Below, piece by piece: positions 48,925-55,565 of a stretch of 62,631 nucleotides of DNA. The stretch comes from Christensenellaceae bacterium Phil1 (lineage in GTDB: Bacteria > Bacillota > Clostridia > Christensenellales > CAG-138). The notes beneath the pieces are model-generated. The model saw only the letters and a program-made list of their open reading frames with translations, did not search any database and was not told the DNA's origin. The stretch is taken from the NCBI GenBank assembly GCA_001940855.1, contig MSGS01000074.1, forward strand, positions 1 to 62,631. The letters run 5' to 3'. A program made the translations under genes and the position numbers. Each line of letters begins with the position of its first letter. The first letter of the stretch is position 1.

Positions 48925-49651
48925 TTTTCTTTTCCTCCTTTCCGTAAGTTTCTACACAGAAGCCGTGATATCCACAACAAGTACAGGTCAGCTTTCGGAG
49001 TGTCGGTGTATGTCTTGCCCAAAATGCTTCCTTAAAATTTGGTTTGAATACTTCATGGCACCGTGGACAGATATACGCAACTCGCTTGAAGTAAAAGTTG
49101 GATACCCAGATTCCATACGGAATCGCTAATAAAGCCCAAACAATGATAGGCCACCATATTCCTGTAGCTATCCACATAATAATTGATGTCCACTGAATTA
49201 TGCCGATAGGAATACCAGAAATTAACAAAATGGCATGAAGCTGATTCATTTTCTTTTTGTTTCCCATCGCATATGCTATATCACCGATAGATTCAACAGA
49301 GAAATTCTCCATACTCTTTAGCTCTCGTCTGATGCCGTCGATCATTTCCAGCTTCGCTTTGCGCTCACTGACTTCTTCTTGCAGAAGCTGCTCTTGCTGT
49401 TCAAGTAAAACAGAAATAACACTGCCCGGATTATCTTCAGAAAGTAGTTCACCAATGCTGTTAATTGAGATTCCTGCATCACGAAGAAAGCAAATAATCT
49501 TCATTCGCTTCAAATCCTGTTCAGAGTATAGCCGACGTCCACCCTCTGACAATTCGCTGGGAATGAGAATATTTCTGGAATCATAATACTGTACCGTTCG
49601 GACAGATACGCCACAGAGCTTTGCAATTTCTCCTGTTGTGTACTTTGACAT
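48917..49651 (-). CDS. Membrane-tethered MerR regulator with C-terminal zinc ribbon
   Basis: A 244-residue protein. Residues 1-~70 are a MerR DNA-binding domain (KYTTGEIAKLCGVSVRTVQY, YDSRNIL, EGGRRLYSEQDLKRMK). A long coiled coil follows (~75-125). Two hydrophobic helices (~140-190: LHAILLISGIPIGIIQWTSI; IVWALLAIPYGIWVSNFYF) would anchor it in the membrane. The C-terminus has CPRC and CTCC pairs. I start at the ATG (49651), which has AAGGAGG 8 bases upstream, rather than the GTG 9 bases earlier. Its promoter has the 19-base spacer typical of MerR control. It probably senses envelope damage or a drug and induces the ABC exporter. Confidence 0.85.
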   Translation of the reverse strand: MSKYTTGEIAKLCGVSVRTVQYYDSRNILIPSELSEGGRRLYSEQDLKRMKIICFLRDAGISINSIGELLSEDNPGSVISVLLEQQEQLLQEEVSERKAKLEMIDGIRRELKSMENFSVESIGDIAYAMGNKKKMNQLHAILLISGIPIGIIQWTSIIMWIATGIWWPIIVWALLAIPYGIWVSNFYFKRVAYICPRCHEVFKPNFKEAFWARHTPTLRKLTCTCCGYHGFCVETYGKEEKKNG

Positions 49652-49675
49652 AGCTTTCACCTCCTTACACTGCCT

Positions 49676-49706
49676 ATTTTACATCATTACGCAGCGTCAC
49701 AAGCAA
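49676..49706 (-). promoter_or_regulatory. MerR-type promoter with 19-base spacer
   Basis: Minus strand: -35 TTGCTT (49701-49706), 19-base spacer, -10 TAAAAT (49676-49681). The spacer contains the dyad ACGC-T-GCGT. Overlong spacers with a central dyad are the hallmark of MerR-activated promoters. Confidence 0.72.
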
Positions 49707-49798
49707 TACCTCACGCAAGGGGATTTTTCAAATATTCTCGATTTTTCGTTGAGTTTTAACTATAAATCCTATTTTGGTTTCTTTATGATGTAGCATTT

Positions 49799-49981
49799 TT
49801 AGGTCGATTTGCGATTTTCTTTTCGCCGTCCGTCAACGGGCTTTTCCGCATCTATTGGAATGAGCCACATATAGCCGATTTTTGAAACGCCGGGTATGCG
49901 GTTTTCCTCGCATAGCTTCTGTACGCGCCGCTCTGATATGCTCCATTTCTTTGCCGCTTGCGGACAAGACATATATTCCAT
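49799..49981 (-). CDS. Excisionase-family helix-turn-helix protein
   Basis: A 60-residue protein (MSCPQAAKKWSISERRVQKL, CEENRIPGV, YMWLIPIDAEKP) of the short helix-turn-helix type used for excisionases and small regulators. It is divergent from the XRE gene; isolated on its strand. Role unclear. Confidence 0.72.
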   Translation of the reverse strand: MEYMSCPQAAKKWSISERRVQKLCEENRIPGVSKIGYMWLIPIDAEKPVDGRRKENRKST

Positions 49982-50151
49982 GTTTCATACACCCTTTCAC
50001 ATAATTCTACAAGTATAATTATATACGGACAGCCGAACAAAAATCAAGGGACTATCTGTGAATTATATGCTTTATTTCGGTCAAGTCTATGATATGTGTA
50101 CTCATATCGAAATCGAAAGGTGAACAGTAAAATGTAGTAGGGTGAAATGAG

Positions 50152-50511
50152 ATGAAAAGAGAAGTCGCAAGATTTGATTTTAAGGCTTTCGGTCAAGCCA
50201 TAAAAGCAGCAAGAAAGGCAAAGGGCATATCACGCAATCAGTTAGCGGATAAGATGAACATCGCTCCCCGCTATATCGCGTCCATTGAGAATAGCGGACA
50301 GCACCCAAGCCTGCAAATCTTTTATGAGCTTGTTACGCTTTTAGATGTTTCAGTAGACCAATTCTTTTTTCCAAACAAGGAAACAGATAAGTCCACACAA
50401 CGGCGGCAGCTTGAAACATTGCTTGACAGCATGGACAACAAGGATTTGACGGTTATCACCGCCACAGCGAAAGCAATACAGGAAGTCAAAAATGAAACTG
50501 TGGGGGAATAA
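50152..50511 (+). CDS. XRE-family regulator, module A
   Basis: A 119-residue protein with an N-terminal Cro/C1 helix-turn-helix (FGQAIKAARKAKGISRNQLA, RYIASIENSGQHPSLQIFYE) and a helical C-terminus. It is clearly paralogous to the protein at 55009-55365 (shared GQHPSL..FY..VTLLD.SVDQFF.P). One of the few plus-strand genes of the element. The site before the ATG is GGTGA, as in the paralogue. Confidence 0.85.
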   Translation: MKREVARFDFKAFGQAIKAARKAKGISRNQLADKMNIAPRYIASIENSGQHPSLQIFYELVTLLDVSVDQFFFPNKETDKSTQRRQLETLLDSMDNKDLTVITATAKAIQEVKNETVGE

Positions 50512-50528
50512 AATCCCCCGTTTTTTCG
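50502..50528 (+). terminator. Terminator of XRE gene, module A
   Basis: GGGGGA / TCCCCC stem followed by TTTTTTC, overlapping the stop codon. A second hairpin with a T-run follows at about 50547-50576. Confidence 0.8.
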
Positions 50529-50685
50529 TGCATACAACCATTGGGAACGCCGCAAATTGCGGTGTTTTTTCTTTTCTGCGTTAGGTTTTGGCATTTCCTC
50601 GTTTTTAGCGTGGAAGAAAGCAAACAGAAGAATAGCAAGCATATGCTTGTTTCCAATTAGGAAAACACACTGTTAAAGGGGTGTG

Positions 50686-50706
50686 TAGCGGGTGTTAGCC
50701 CGCTAC
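50686..50706 (-). terminator. Hairpin at the end of the serine recombinase gene
   Basis: TAGCGGG / CCCGCTA around TGTTAG, overlapping the last codons of the recombinase. No clear T-run. The left end of module B is probably nearby. Confidence 0.45.
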
Positions 50707-52380
50707 GGCGGGGTCAATCGTGGTGTTGATTTCAATATATTCCGCAATCTTGCGGAACTCGTCGGCAAACTTGAAACGGACGCTGATATTTCCGTTTTCG
50801 TAAACCTTGATGTGGTCGATCAGCTCAATAAGGATTTCACGGGACAGGCTATCAATATTCTCAAACCTCATAAACGCCACCAGCGCCGGATGTTCCTTGT
50901 CAACGCCGTTTGCCAGCTCCGCCCGTTCAGCGGTCAGTCGCTCCAGAATATCGGAAAGACGCTCTGCCTGTTGCTCATAGTCGGCTTTCATTGTGCGGTA
51001 TTCCTGCTGGGTAATTTCCCCGTCTTTCCAGTCTTGATAAAGAGACTGCTTATACCGGGTGACTTTCGCCAGCTCACGCTCCTTGGCCGCTATCAGATCG
51101 TCCAGTCGGAAAGACTGGCTTTTTTTGATTGGGGCCGAGTTGATACGGGCCACAAGCTCCGAGTAGGAAACCGCTAAATGTACTTGTTGCTGAATGGCGA
51201 ACAGGACGGCGGCCTCCAGTCGGCTGTGCTTGATAGAGTGCATGGAACACGCCAGCCGGGAACGGTTTTTATAGGTGGAGCAGGCGTAATAAACATTCTT
51301 TCCGCTCTGGCTCCGGGTGATGGCCTTGCCGCAGTCGGCGCACCGAAGAAAACCGCTGAACAGGTGGAGCTCCCGGCTCCGGGGCGCTGAACGGGTATCC
51401 CGTTTCAAAAGCCCCTGCACCTTTTCAAAGGACTCCTTGTCGATGATGGCCTCGTGGGTATCGGGAACCACCACCCATTCCTCCTCGGGGACGGCCTCGA
51501 TCTCGTGTACCTTGTAGCTTTTCACACGGCGGCGGCCCTGCACCAAATCCCCGGTGTAAATGGGGTTAGTGAGGATGTTCCAAATCACCCGATCCCCCCA
51601 CATAGGGTCATCGGCGGTTGAGGAAACAGGCAAGCCCTTGGCCCGTCTGTATGCCGTGGGGCTGGGTACGCCGTGTTCGTTGAGGTAAAAAGAAATGTGC
51701 CGTTTCGTTGTCCCTTGCAGACACAGGGAATAAATCTGCTTGACGATTTCAGCGGCCTCCTCGTCCACAATAAGCTGGTGTTTATCGTTGGGGTCTTTGA
51801 TATAGCCATAGGGAGCAAAGGAGCCGATATACTGGCCGCTGCGCCGCTTGTAGTCAAAGACCTGTCGGATTTTCTTTGAGGTCTGATAGCAGTATTGATC
51901 GTTCATAACATTTGTGATCGGAACGATGATACTTGAAACGCTGTCCGGGTCACGGTAGCTGTCCACATTCTCGGCAAGGCTGATAAAGCGGACGCCCATC
52001 TGCACAAACAGGTTATCAATCAGACTTCCCGCATCACTATAATTTCTTGCAAAGCGGGAAAGGTCTTTGACGATCACGCAGTTAATTCTACCGCTCATTA
52101 CATCGGCCAGTAGCCGCTGAAAGCTCTCACGGTCTGCGTCCGTCCCGGTGTGACCGTCATCCACATACTCGGCCATGCTTTCAAATTCGTCAATGTGCTT
52201 GCGGTAAAAATCGTTGAGCAGGTCACGCTGATTTTTCACGCTGTTGCTATCGTCCTTGCCCTCCCGGGCCTTTTTCAAATCCTCTTTGGAAAGGCGAATG
52301 TAGCCGCCCATTTTCCAGCGCCGGGTGGTGTATGAGGGGGAATAAGATTGCTGATACCCTCTGTTTTTTGCTCGTGCCAT
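50695..52380 (-). CDS. Large serine recombinase
   Basis: A 561-residue TnpX/CTn-type recombinase able to integrate and excise DNA at short core sites. The resolvase domain (~22-175) has the nucleophile Ser in GGYIRLSKED and the arginine motif VIVKDLSRFARNYSDAG. The recombinase domain (~195-320) contains YSLCLQGTTKRHISFYLNEHG (abridged). A zinc ribbon (CADCGK..YYACS) follows at about 375-410, then a coiled coil to ~500. AAGGAGG precedes the ATG, and a promoter lies at 52412-52440. It suggests that module B was once independently mobile. Confidence 0.94.
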   Translation of the reverse strand: MARAKNRGYQQSYSPSYTTRRWKMGGYIRLSKEDLKKAREGKDDSNSVKNQRDLLNDFYRKHIDEFESMAEYVDDGHTGTDADRESFQRLLADVMSGRINCVIVKDLSRFARNYSDAGSLIDNLFVQMGVRFISLAENVDSYRDPDSVSSIIVPITNVMNDQYCYQTSKKIRQVFDYKRRSGQYIGSFAPYGYIKDPNDKHQLIVDEEAAEIVKQIYSLCLQGTTKRHISFYLNEHGVPSPTAYRRAKGLPVSSTADDPMWGDRVIWNILTNPIYTGDLVQGRRRVKSYKVHEIEAVPEEEWVVVPDTHEAIIDKESFEKVQGLLKRDTRSAPRSRELHLFSGFLRCADCGKAITRSQSGKNVYYACSTYKNRSRLACSMHSIKHSRLEAAVLFAIQQQVHLAVSYSELVARINSAPIKKSQSFRLDDLIAAKERELAKVTRYKQSLYQDWKDGEITQQEYRTMKADYEQQAERLSDILERLTAERAELANGVDKEHPALVAFMRFENIDSLSREILIELIDHIKVYENGNISVRFKFADEFRKIAEYIEINTTIDPAVAG

Positions 52381-52411
52381 TTGTCCTCCTTCCCTATCAC
52401 ATTACACCTAT

Positions 52412-52440
52412 ATTATAACTCTGTCCCGGTGGGACAACAA
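52412..52440 (-). promoter_or_regulatory. Promoter of the serine recombinase gene
   Basis: Minus strand: -35 TTGTTG (52435-52440), 17-base spacer, -10 TATAAT (52412-52417). The flanking text is repeated at 57402-57430, and a palindrome copy lies 22 bases upstream of the -35. Confidence 0.75.
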
Positions 52441-52461
52441 GGATGCCTTTGAACGCCCCAG

Positions 52462-52485
52462 CCTCGGGACACTTTGTCTCGAAGT
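52462..52485. repeat. Module-B palindrome copy 1
   Basis: CCTCGGGACA CTT TGTCTCGAAGT: variant of the 11+3+11 palindrome, between DUF6870 and the recombinase promoter. Confidence 0.8.
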
Positions 52486-52507
52486 CAGAAACGGGCTATA
52501 ACCGAAG

Positions 52508-52774
52508 TTATAACCCGCTTTTTGCTCGGATCAGAAAGTCTCCCAGCGTGTCCTGTAAGGACGGGCCGCCTTCTGAAAATTCAATTTTCACGCCAACGCC
52601 GCCGATGCAAAAGCAGTAGAGATTTTGCGCTCCCTGCATAAACCGGGCGATGCGTTCCTCACGGGTAAGGCCCTTATGAAAGGCCATACCGCTCATATCG
52701 GGCAGCGTGTCGGCGCTCACAGCGCCAATATCAACGCTCCGCATTTTATCAAGTTCCTGTGTTGTAAGCCTCAC
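52508..52774 (-). CDS. DUF6870-like element protein
   Basis: An 88-residue protein (MRSVDIGAVSADTLPDMSG, TREERIARFMQGAQNLYCFC, GVGVKIEFSEGG, SLQDTLGDFLIRA) like the short uncharacterised proteins that accompany recombinases in Clostridia ICEs. No catalytic motif. It lies upstream of the serine recombinase with its own ribosome site (GAGGAGG-like). Confidence 0.62.
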   Translation of the reverse strand: MRLTTQELDKMRSVDIGAVSADTLPDMSGMAFHKGLTREERIARFMQGAQNLYCFCIGGVGVKIEFSEGGPSLQDTLGDFLIRAKSGL

Positions 52775-52831
52775 GGTAAAACCTCCTCATGTTATTTTCG
52801 CTCCCCGTTTTCTGTGGGGAAACAGGAAGGG

Positions 52832-52862
52832 CCAGCACCCGAAAAGTGCTGGCCCTTCGTCT
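52832..52862 (-). terminator. Hairpin upstream of DUF6870 gene
   Basis: 10-bp GGGCCAGCAC / GTGCTGGCCC stem with a short CGAAAA-type loop; a terminator for upstream transcription or an RNA element. Confidence 0.55.
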
Positions 52863-52868
52863 TTCTCC

Positions 52869-52893
52869 ACCTCGGGACAATCTGTCTCGAAGT
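52869..52893. repeat. Module-B palindrome copy 2
   Basis: ACCTCGGGACA ATC TGTCTCGAAGT, a two-mismatch copy. Confidence 0.78.
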
Positions 52894-53215
52894 TCGATTT
52901 AAGGATTGGGGGCGCCGAGCTCATTTCCTTGGCCCGTCATAAGACAGCGATACTCGGCTCGGCGCTCCCACATAACGGAAAGCGGCGGCCGGTCGGGACA
53001 GGCGGCCAGCCTGTCCTTCGGCGGATCGTGGCCGTGGGGCGGCCAGTCCCATTTGCGGCGCAGGTGTTGTTCGCTCGTTCCCGTGGAGGAAGTCACAGCG
53101 CACCCGCCGCCCGGCTCCCCGCACTCTGCTCGGGGTCGCCTATTGTTCCGTTATGGAGAGGAAGAAAACCTCCTCTCATATACCACCAGAAAAAACATCA
53201 AAATGGAGCCCCACA

Positions 53216-53638
53216 TTACAGATTTTTTCTCAGATATTTTTTCATAGTTTCCAGCCCACGCAGGACAGAACGGCGCACAACGCTCTTATCCGTTCCTTCC
53301 TCATGGGCGATCTCCCGGTAGGTCTTGCCGAGAATGAGATGGGCGTCCACCCGGCGGCCCTGGATCTCCGGCAGAGAGTTGAGGGCGTTCCACAGGTGGA
53401 AAAACTGTTCCTTGCGGTCAAGGAGCTCCTGCGGGGAGGGCTCATGCACACAGGCAGAATACTCGATCCCATCGTCACAGTCGAGGGAATAGTATGCCTT
53501 GTTATAGCGGACACGCTCGGCATAAGCGGCCTCGGCCAGCTTGCTGGCCCGGAGCTCGGCGGCCACTTCATCGGAAACTTCGATATATTCATCGGCCATG
53601 TACCAAGGGTAAAAGTCTTTCAGATTGATGGTAGTCAT
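53216..53638 (-). CDS. Sigma-70-like factor of module B
   Basis: A 140-residue sigma-factor-like regulator. The N-terminus (DFYPWYMADEYIEVSDEVAAEL abridged) is typical of the element-borne type, and the C-terminal region 4 helix-turn-helix is LILGKTYREIAHEEGTDKSV followed by VRRSVLRGLETMKKYL. It is equivalent in place and leader arrangement to the module A sigma factor but diverged in sequence. Confidence 0.8.
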   Translation of the reverse strand: MTTINLKDFYPWYMADEYIEVSDEVAAELRASKLAEAAYAERVRYNKAYYSLDCDDGIEYSACVHEPSPQELLDRKEQFFHLWNALNSLPEIQGRRVDAHLILGKTYREIAHEEGTDKSVVRRSVLRGLETMKKYLRKNL

Positions 53639-53715
53639 TATATTTTCCTCCGTTCAGATTTTTGTGATGGGTAGCAATCTGAACGGGGGATGGCGGGGAT
53701 CGGCAGCGGGGCCGG

Positions 53716-53740
53716 ACTTTGGGACAAAATGTCTCGAAGT
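53716..53740. repeat. Module-B palindrome copy 3
   Basis: ACTTTGGGACA AAA TGTCTCGAAGT, about 80 bases upstream of the sigma-factor gene. Confidence 0.8.
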
Positions 53741-53754
53741 GGCCCGGATAAATA

Positions 53755-53797
53755 ACAAATGCGCCCGCACAGCATAAAGCTACGCAGACGCACGAAA
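53755..53797 (-). terminator. Terminator between leader peptide and module B sigma gene
   Basis: Minus strand: TGCGTCTGCGTAGC can pair along its whole length with GCTGTGCGGGCGCA (several G-U pairs), followed by TTTGTTATTT. Confidence 0.6.
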
Positions 53798-53821
53798 TGA
53801 AATTATAGGTAATGTACTGAT

Positions 53822-53917
53822 TTATTTCGCCTTGAAAGCCAGACGATCCCGGAGGGGGAGCTGCGCTTTTTTTAGCTGGTGTAAATCATGGGCACTATGA
53901 AAAAGCAAAATGAACAC
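53822..53917 (-). CDS. Leader peptide upstream of module B sigma factor
   Basis: A 31-residue frame starting with GTG and reading MFILLFHSAHDLHQLKKAQL then PLRDRLAFKAK, with GGGAGGG upstream. Counterpart of the leader at 46503-46610; the 120 bases before both are alike. Confidence 0.6.
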   Translation of the reverse strand: MFILLFHSAHDLHQLKKAQLPLRDRLAFKAK

Positions 53918-54001
53918 GACGATCCCTCCCGGAAACCGCCGTGTCCTTAAAAATGGGCGACTTTATCACACCCCCCGTATTTTCATTTTTCAAAAAGAAA
54001 A

Positions 54002-54034
54002 CGGCGGCTTGAAACTGTTATTTCAAAACCGCCG
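54002..54034 (-). terminator. Hairpin at the start of the second leader region
   Basis: CGGCGG / CCGCCG arms with TGAAA..TTTCA inner pairing; T-rich on the minus side (GTTTTCTTTTT). Equivalent of 46694-46727. Confidence 0.65.
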
Positions 54035-54129
54035 TAAGGCTTTTATATTCTGTTTTGGCGTGGTAATACAGCCGCCGAAACAACGGTTTTTTTTATTTAA
54101 CCGTCTGGCCAGCTTAATTCTTATAAAAT

Positions 54130-54315
54130 TTACTTATCTATTTCAAATATCAAATCTATTTCCTTAAATTTTCCATATTCGGCGATGACAACAGGTATGT
54201 ATCCAATATAAGAAAAACCTTTGCTTGCATATTGATCGATTATTGCTCTATGATCTTCAAATTTTGCGCCAGCAAATTTACTCCCTTTTATCCGCACATA
54301 TTCGTACCTTTTCAT
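54130..54315 (-). CDS. DUF4177-like small protein
   Basis: A 61-residue protein (MKRYEYVRIKGSKF, HRAIIDQYASKGFSYIGYIP, IDLIFEIDK) resembling DUF4177, a small alpha-beta fold of unknown role. GGAGGAG precedes the ATG. It lies 25 bases after the membrane XRE gene in an AT-rich patch unlike its surroundings. Confidence 0.72.
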   Translation of the reverse strand: MKRYEYVRIKGSKFAGAKFEDHRAIIDQYASKGFSYIGYIPVVIAEYGKFKEIDLIFEIDK

Positions 54316-54340
54316 AAGATTTCACTCCTCCCAAGTGCTT

Positions 54341-54784
54341 TTAGCTCTTATTATTTGACTTGCCTTTGAAATAGGTATAAAGAAAACCGCTGGCTGAGAT
54401 TAAATACAAAATCCCGGCACCCAAAAACATATAGTTGTTATCGCTAAAGATAAAGGCTATACAAAAGGCAGTTGCCGCAAAATACATCAATATAGATGTA
54501 ACAAGGTTTGATTTATTATTCTTTATACCCTCTTTTCGCATTTCAGATTTTACTTCTTTTACACTTGGAATATCGTCATCACTTTCATAATCATCATGTA
54601 GCAAGTAATCAACAGATATTCCGAACAAAATGGAAATCTGTAAAAGGTTAGGAGCATCAGGCATAGCTGTACCCATTTCCCATCTTGAAATTGCTTGTCT
54701 TGACACTCCGAGCTGTTCAGCTAAACTTTCTTGTGACATTCCAGCTTTTTTTCTAAGCTGAAACAATTTTTCGGAAAATTTCAT
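54341..54784 (-). CDS. XRE-family regulator with two membrane helices
   Basis: A 147-residue protein. Residues 1-~65 are a Cro/C1 helix-turn-helix (FSEKLFQLRKKAGMSQESLA, EQLGVSRQAISRWEMG). A charged linker follows, then two membrane helices (NLVTSILMYFAATAFCIAFI; FLGAGILYLISASGFLYTYF). The start is MKFSEKL, with GGGGGAG upstream; the longer frame has no such site. Membrane-bound XRE proteins usually regulate a neighbouring gene, here DUF4177. Confidence 0.86.
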   Translation of the reverse strand: MKFSEKLFQLRKKAGMSQESLAEQLGVSRQAISRWEMGTAMPDAPNLLQISILFGISVDYLLHDDYESDDDIPSVKEVKSEMRKEGIKNNKSNLVTSILMYFAATAFCIAFIFSDNNYMFLGAGILYLISASGFLYTYFKGKSNNKS

Positions 54785-55008
54785 AGTGTTACTCCCCCTT
54801 GGTATGTATAAATTATACCTGTAAATGCAGCTCTGGGCTACATCATTAACTTTACAATTTCGCAACTTCGTGTAACATTTTTATTTTAACTTAGTATGGC
54901 CAGATCTGCAACCATGCGATGCGAAAATAAATACTACTGAAATATAAAATATTATTTCGTTCTCATAATTAAACCCGAAATGTAAAATAATATTTGGGTG
55001 ATATGAGA

Positions 55009-55365
55009 ATGTACCAAGATGAAAGACGGCTTGACTTCCACGCCTTAGGCCGGGAAATCAAGCGCAAAAGAGAGGCAAAAGGCTGGACACAGGAATACCT
55101 CGCACAGCTTGTAGACCGTACCCCTCGTTCTATCATGTATTTTGAGAACAGGGGCCAGCATCCAAGCCTAAATACTTTTTATCAAATTGTCACTTTGCTG
55201 GATATTTCTGTTGACCAGTTCTTTTATCCCGACAGGCAGAATGGCGAGAGCGACTGCCGCCAACATATTAACCGTATGTTGAACTCAATGGATCAAAAAG
55301 AACTGGCCATTATGGAGGCCACAGCAGAGGGGATAAAAAGAGCAAGAGAAACGGAGGGAGCGTAA
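55009..55365 (+). CDS. XRE-family regulator, module B
   Basis: A 118-residue helix-turn-helix regulator (LGREIKRKREAKGWTQEYLA, RSIMYFENRGQHPSLNTFYQ) paralogous to the module A protein. I take the ATG at 55009, aligned with the paralogue's start and with GGGTGA upstream; an ATG two codons earlier is possible. Divergent from the membrane XRE gene and convergent with the relaxase gene. Confidence 0.85.
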   Translation: MYQDERRLDFHALGREIKRKREAKGWTQEYLAQLVDRTPRSIMYFENRGQHPSLNTFYQIVTLLDISVDQFFYPDRQNGESDCRQHINRMLNSMDQKELAIMEATAEGIKRARETEGA

Positions 55366-55388
55366 GAAAGCGTGACCTCCGTTTTTTG
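55351..55388 (+). terminator. Terminator of XRE gene, module B
   Basis: ACGGAGG (55351-55357) / CCTCCGT (55376-55382), then TTTTT; overlaps the 3' end of the gene. Confidence 0.75.
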
Positions 55389-55505
55389 CGCTCTTTTCGG
55401 GCTTGCACGAAACGGCAAGCAGGGCAGATGTGGCCACACCTGCCATTTTCTTGCGCCGTTGGCCCTGCGAAAATGCTTGTTGGGGAGCCTCCCCAAACCC
55501 GGCGA

Positions 55506-55530
55506 ACTTCGGGACAAAGTGTCCCGAAGT
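55506..55530. repeat. Module-B palindrome copy 4 (perfect)
   Basis: ACTTCGGGACA AAG TGTCCCGAAGT: perfect 11-base arms around 3 bases, between the convergent XRE and relaxase genes. Confidence 0.9.
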
Positions 55531-55565
55531 GGCGGCGCTCTGCGCCTTATGTCTGCGGCACGGTG

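Larger units (their letters stand above)
52775..53215. other. Gene-free stretch in module B
   Basis: Contains a strong hairpin GGGCCAGCAC / GTGCTGGCCC (about 52832-52858), palindrome copy 2, and the segment shared with 45.46-45.52 kb (53050-53112). Arginine-rich frames in several phases do not look coding. Confidence 0.6.
53639..54129. other. Leader/attenuator region of module B sigma factor
   Basis: Holds palindrome copy 3, a long imperfect hairpin at 53762-53796, a 31-residue leader frame, the structured segment shared with 46.6-46.73 kb and a hairpin at 54002-54034. No other gene seen. Confidence 0.7.

Noticed and set aside
46325..49660. tet(M) or another known resistance gene in the Tn916-like cargo slot
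   Set aside because: The slot holds only the KTR protein, ABC exporter, PLDc_N protein and MerR regulator; no ribosomal-protection or enzyme-type resistance motif is seen.
52707..53321. Open frames over the spacer between DUF6870 and the sigma gene
   Set aside because: They cross palindrome copy 2 and a terminator-like hairpin, are Pro/Arg-rich in every phase, and overlap the sigma gene antisense.
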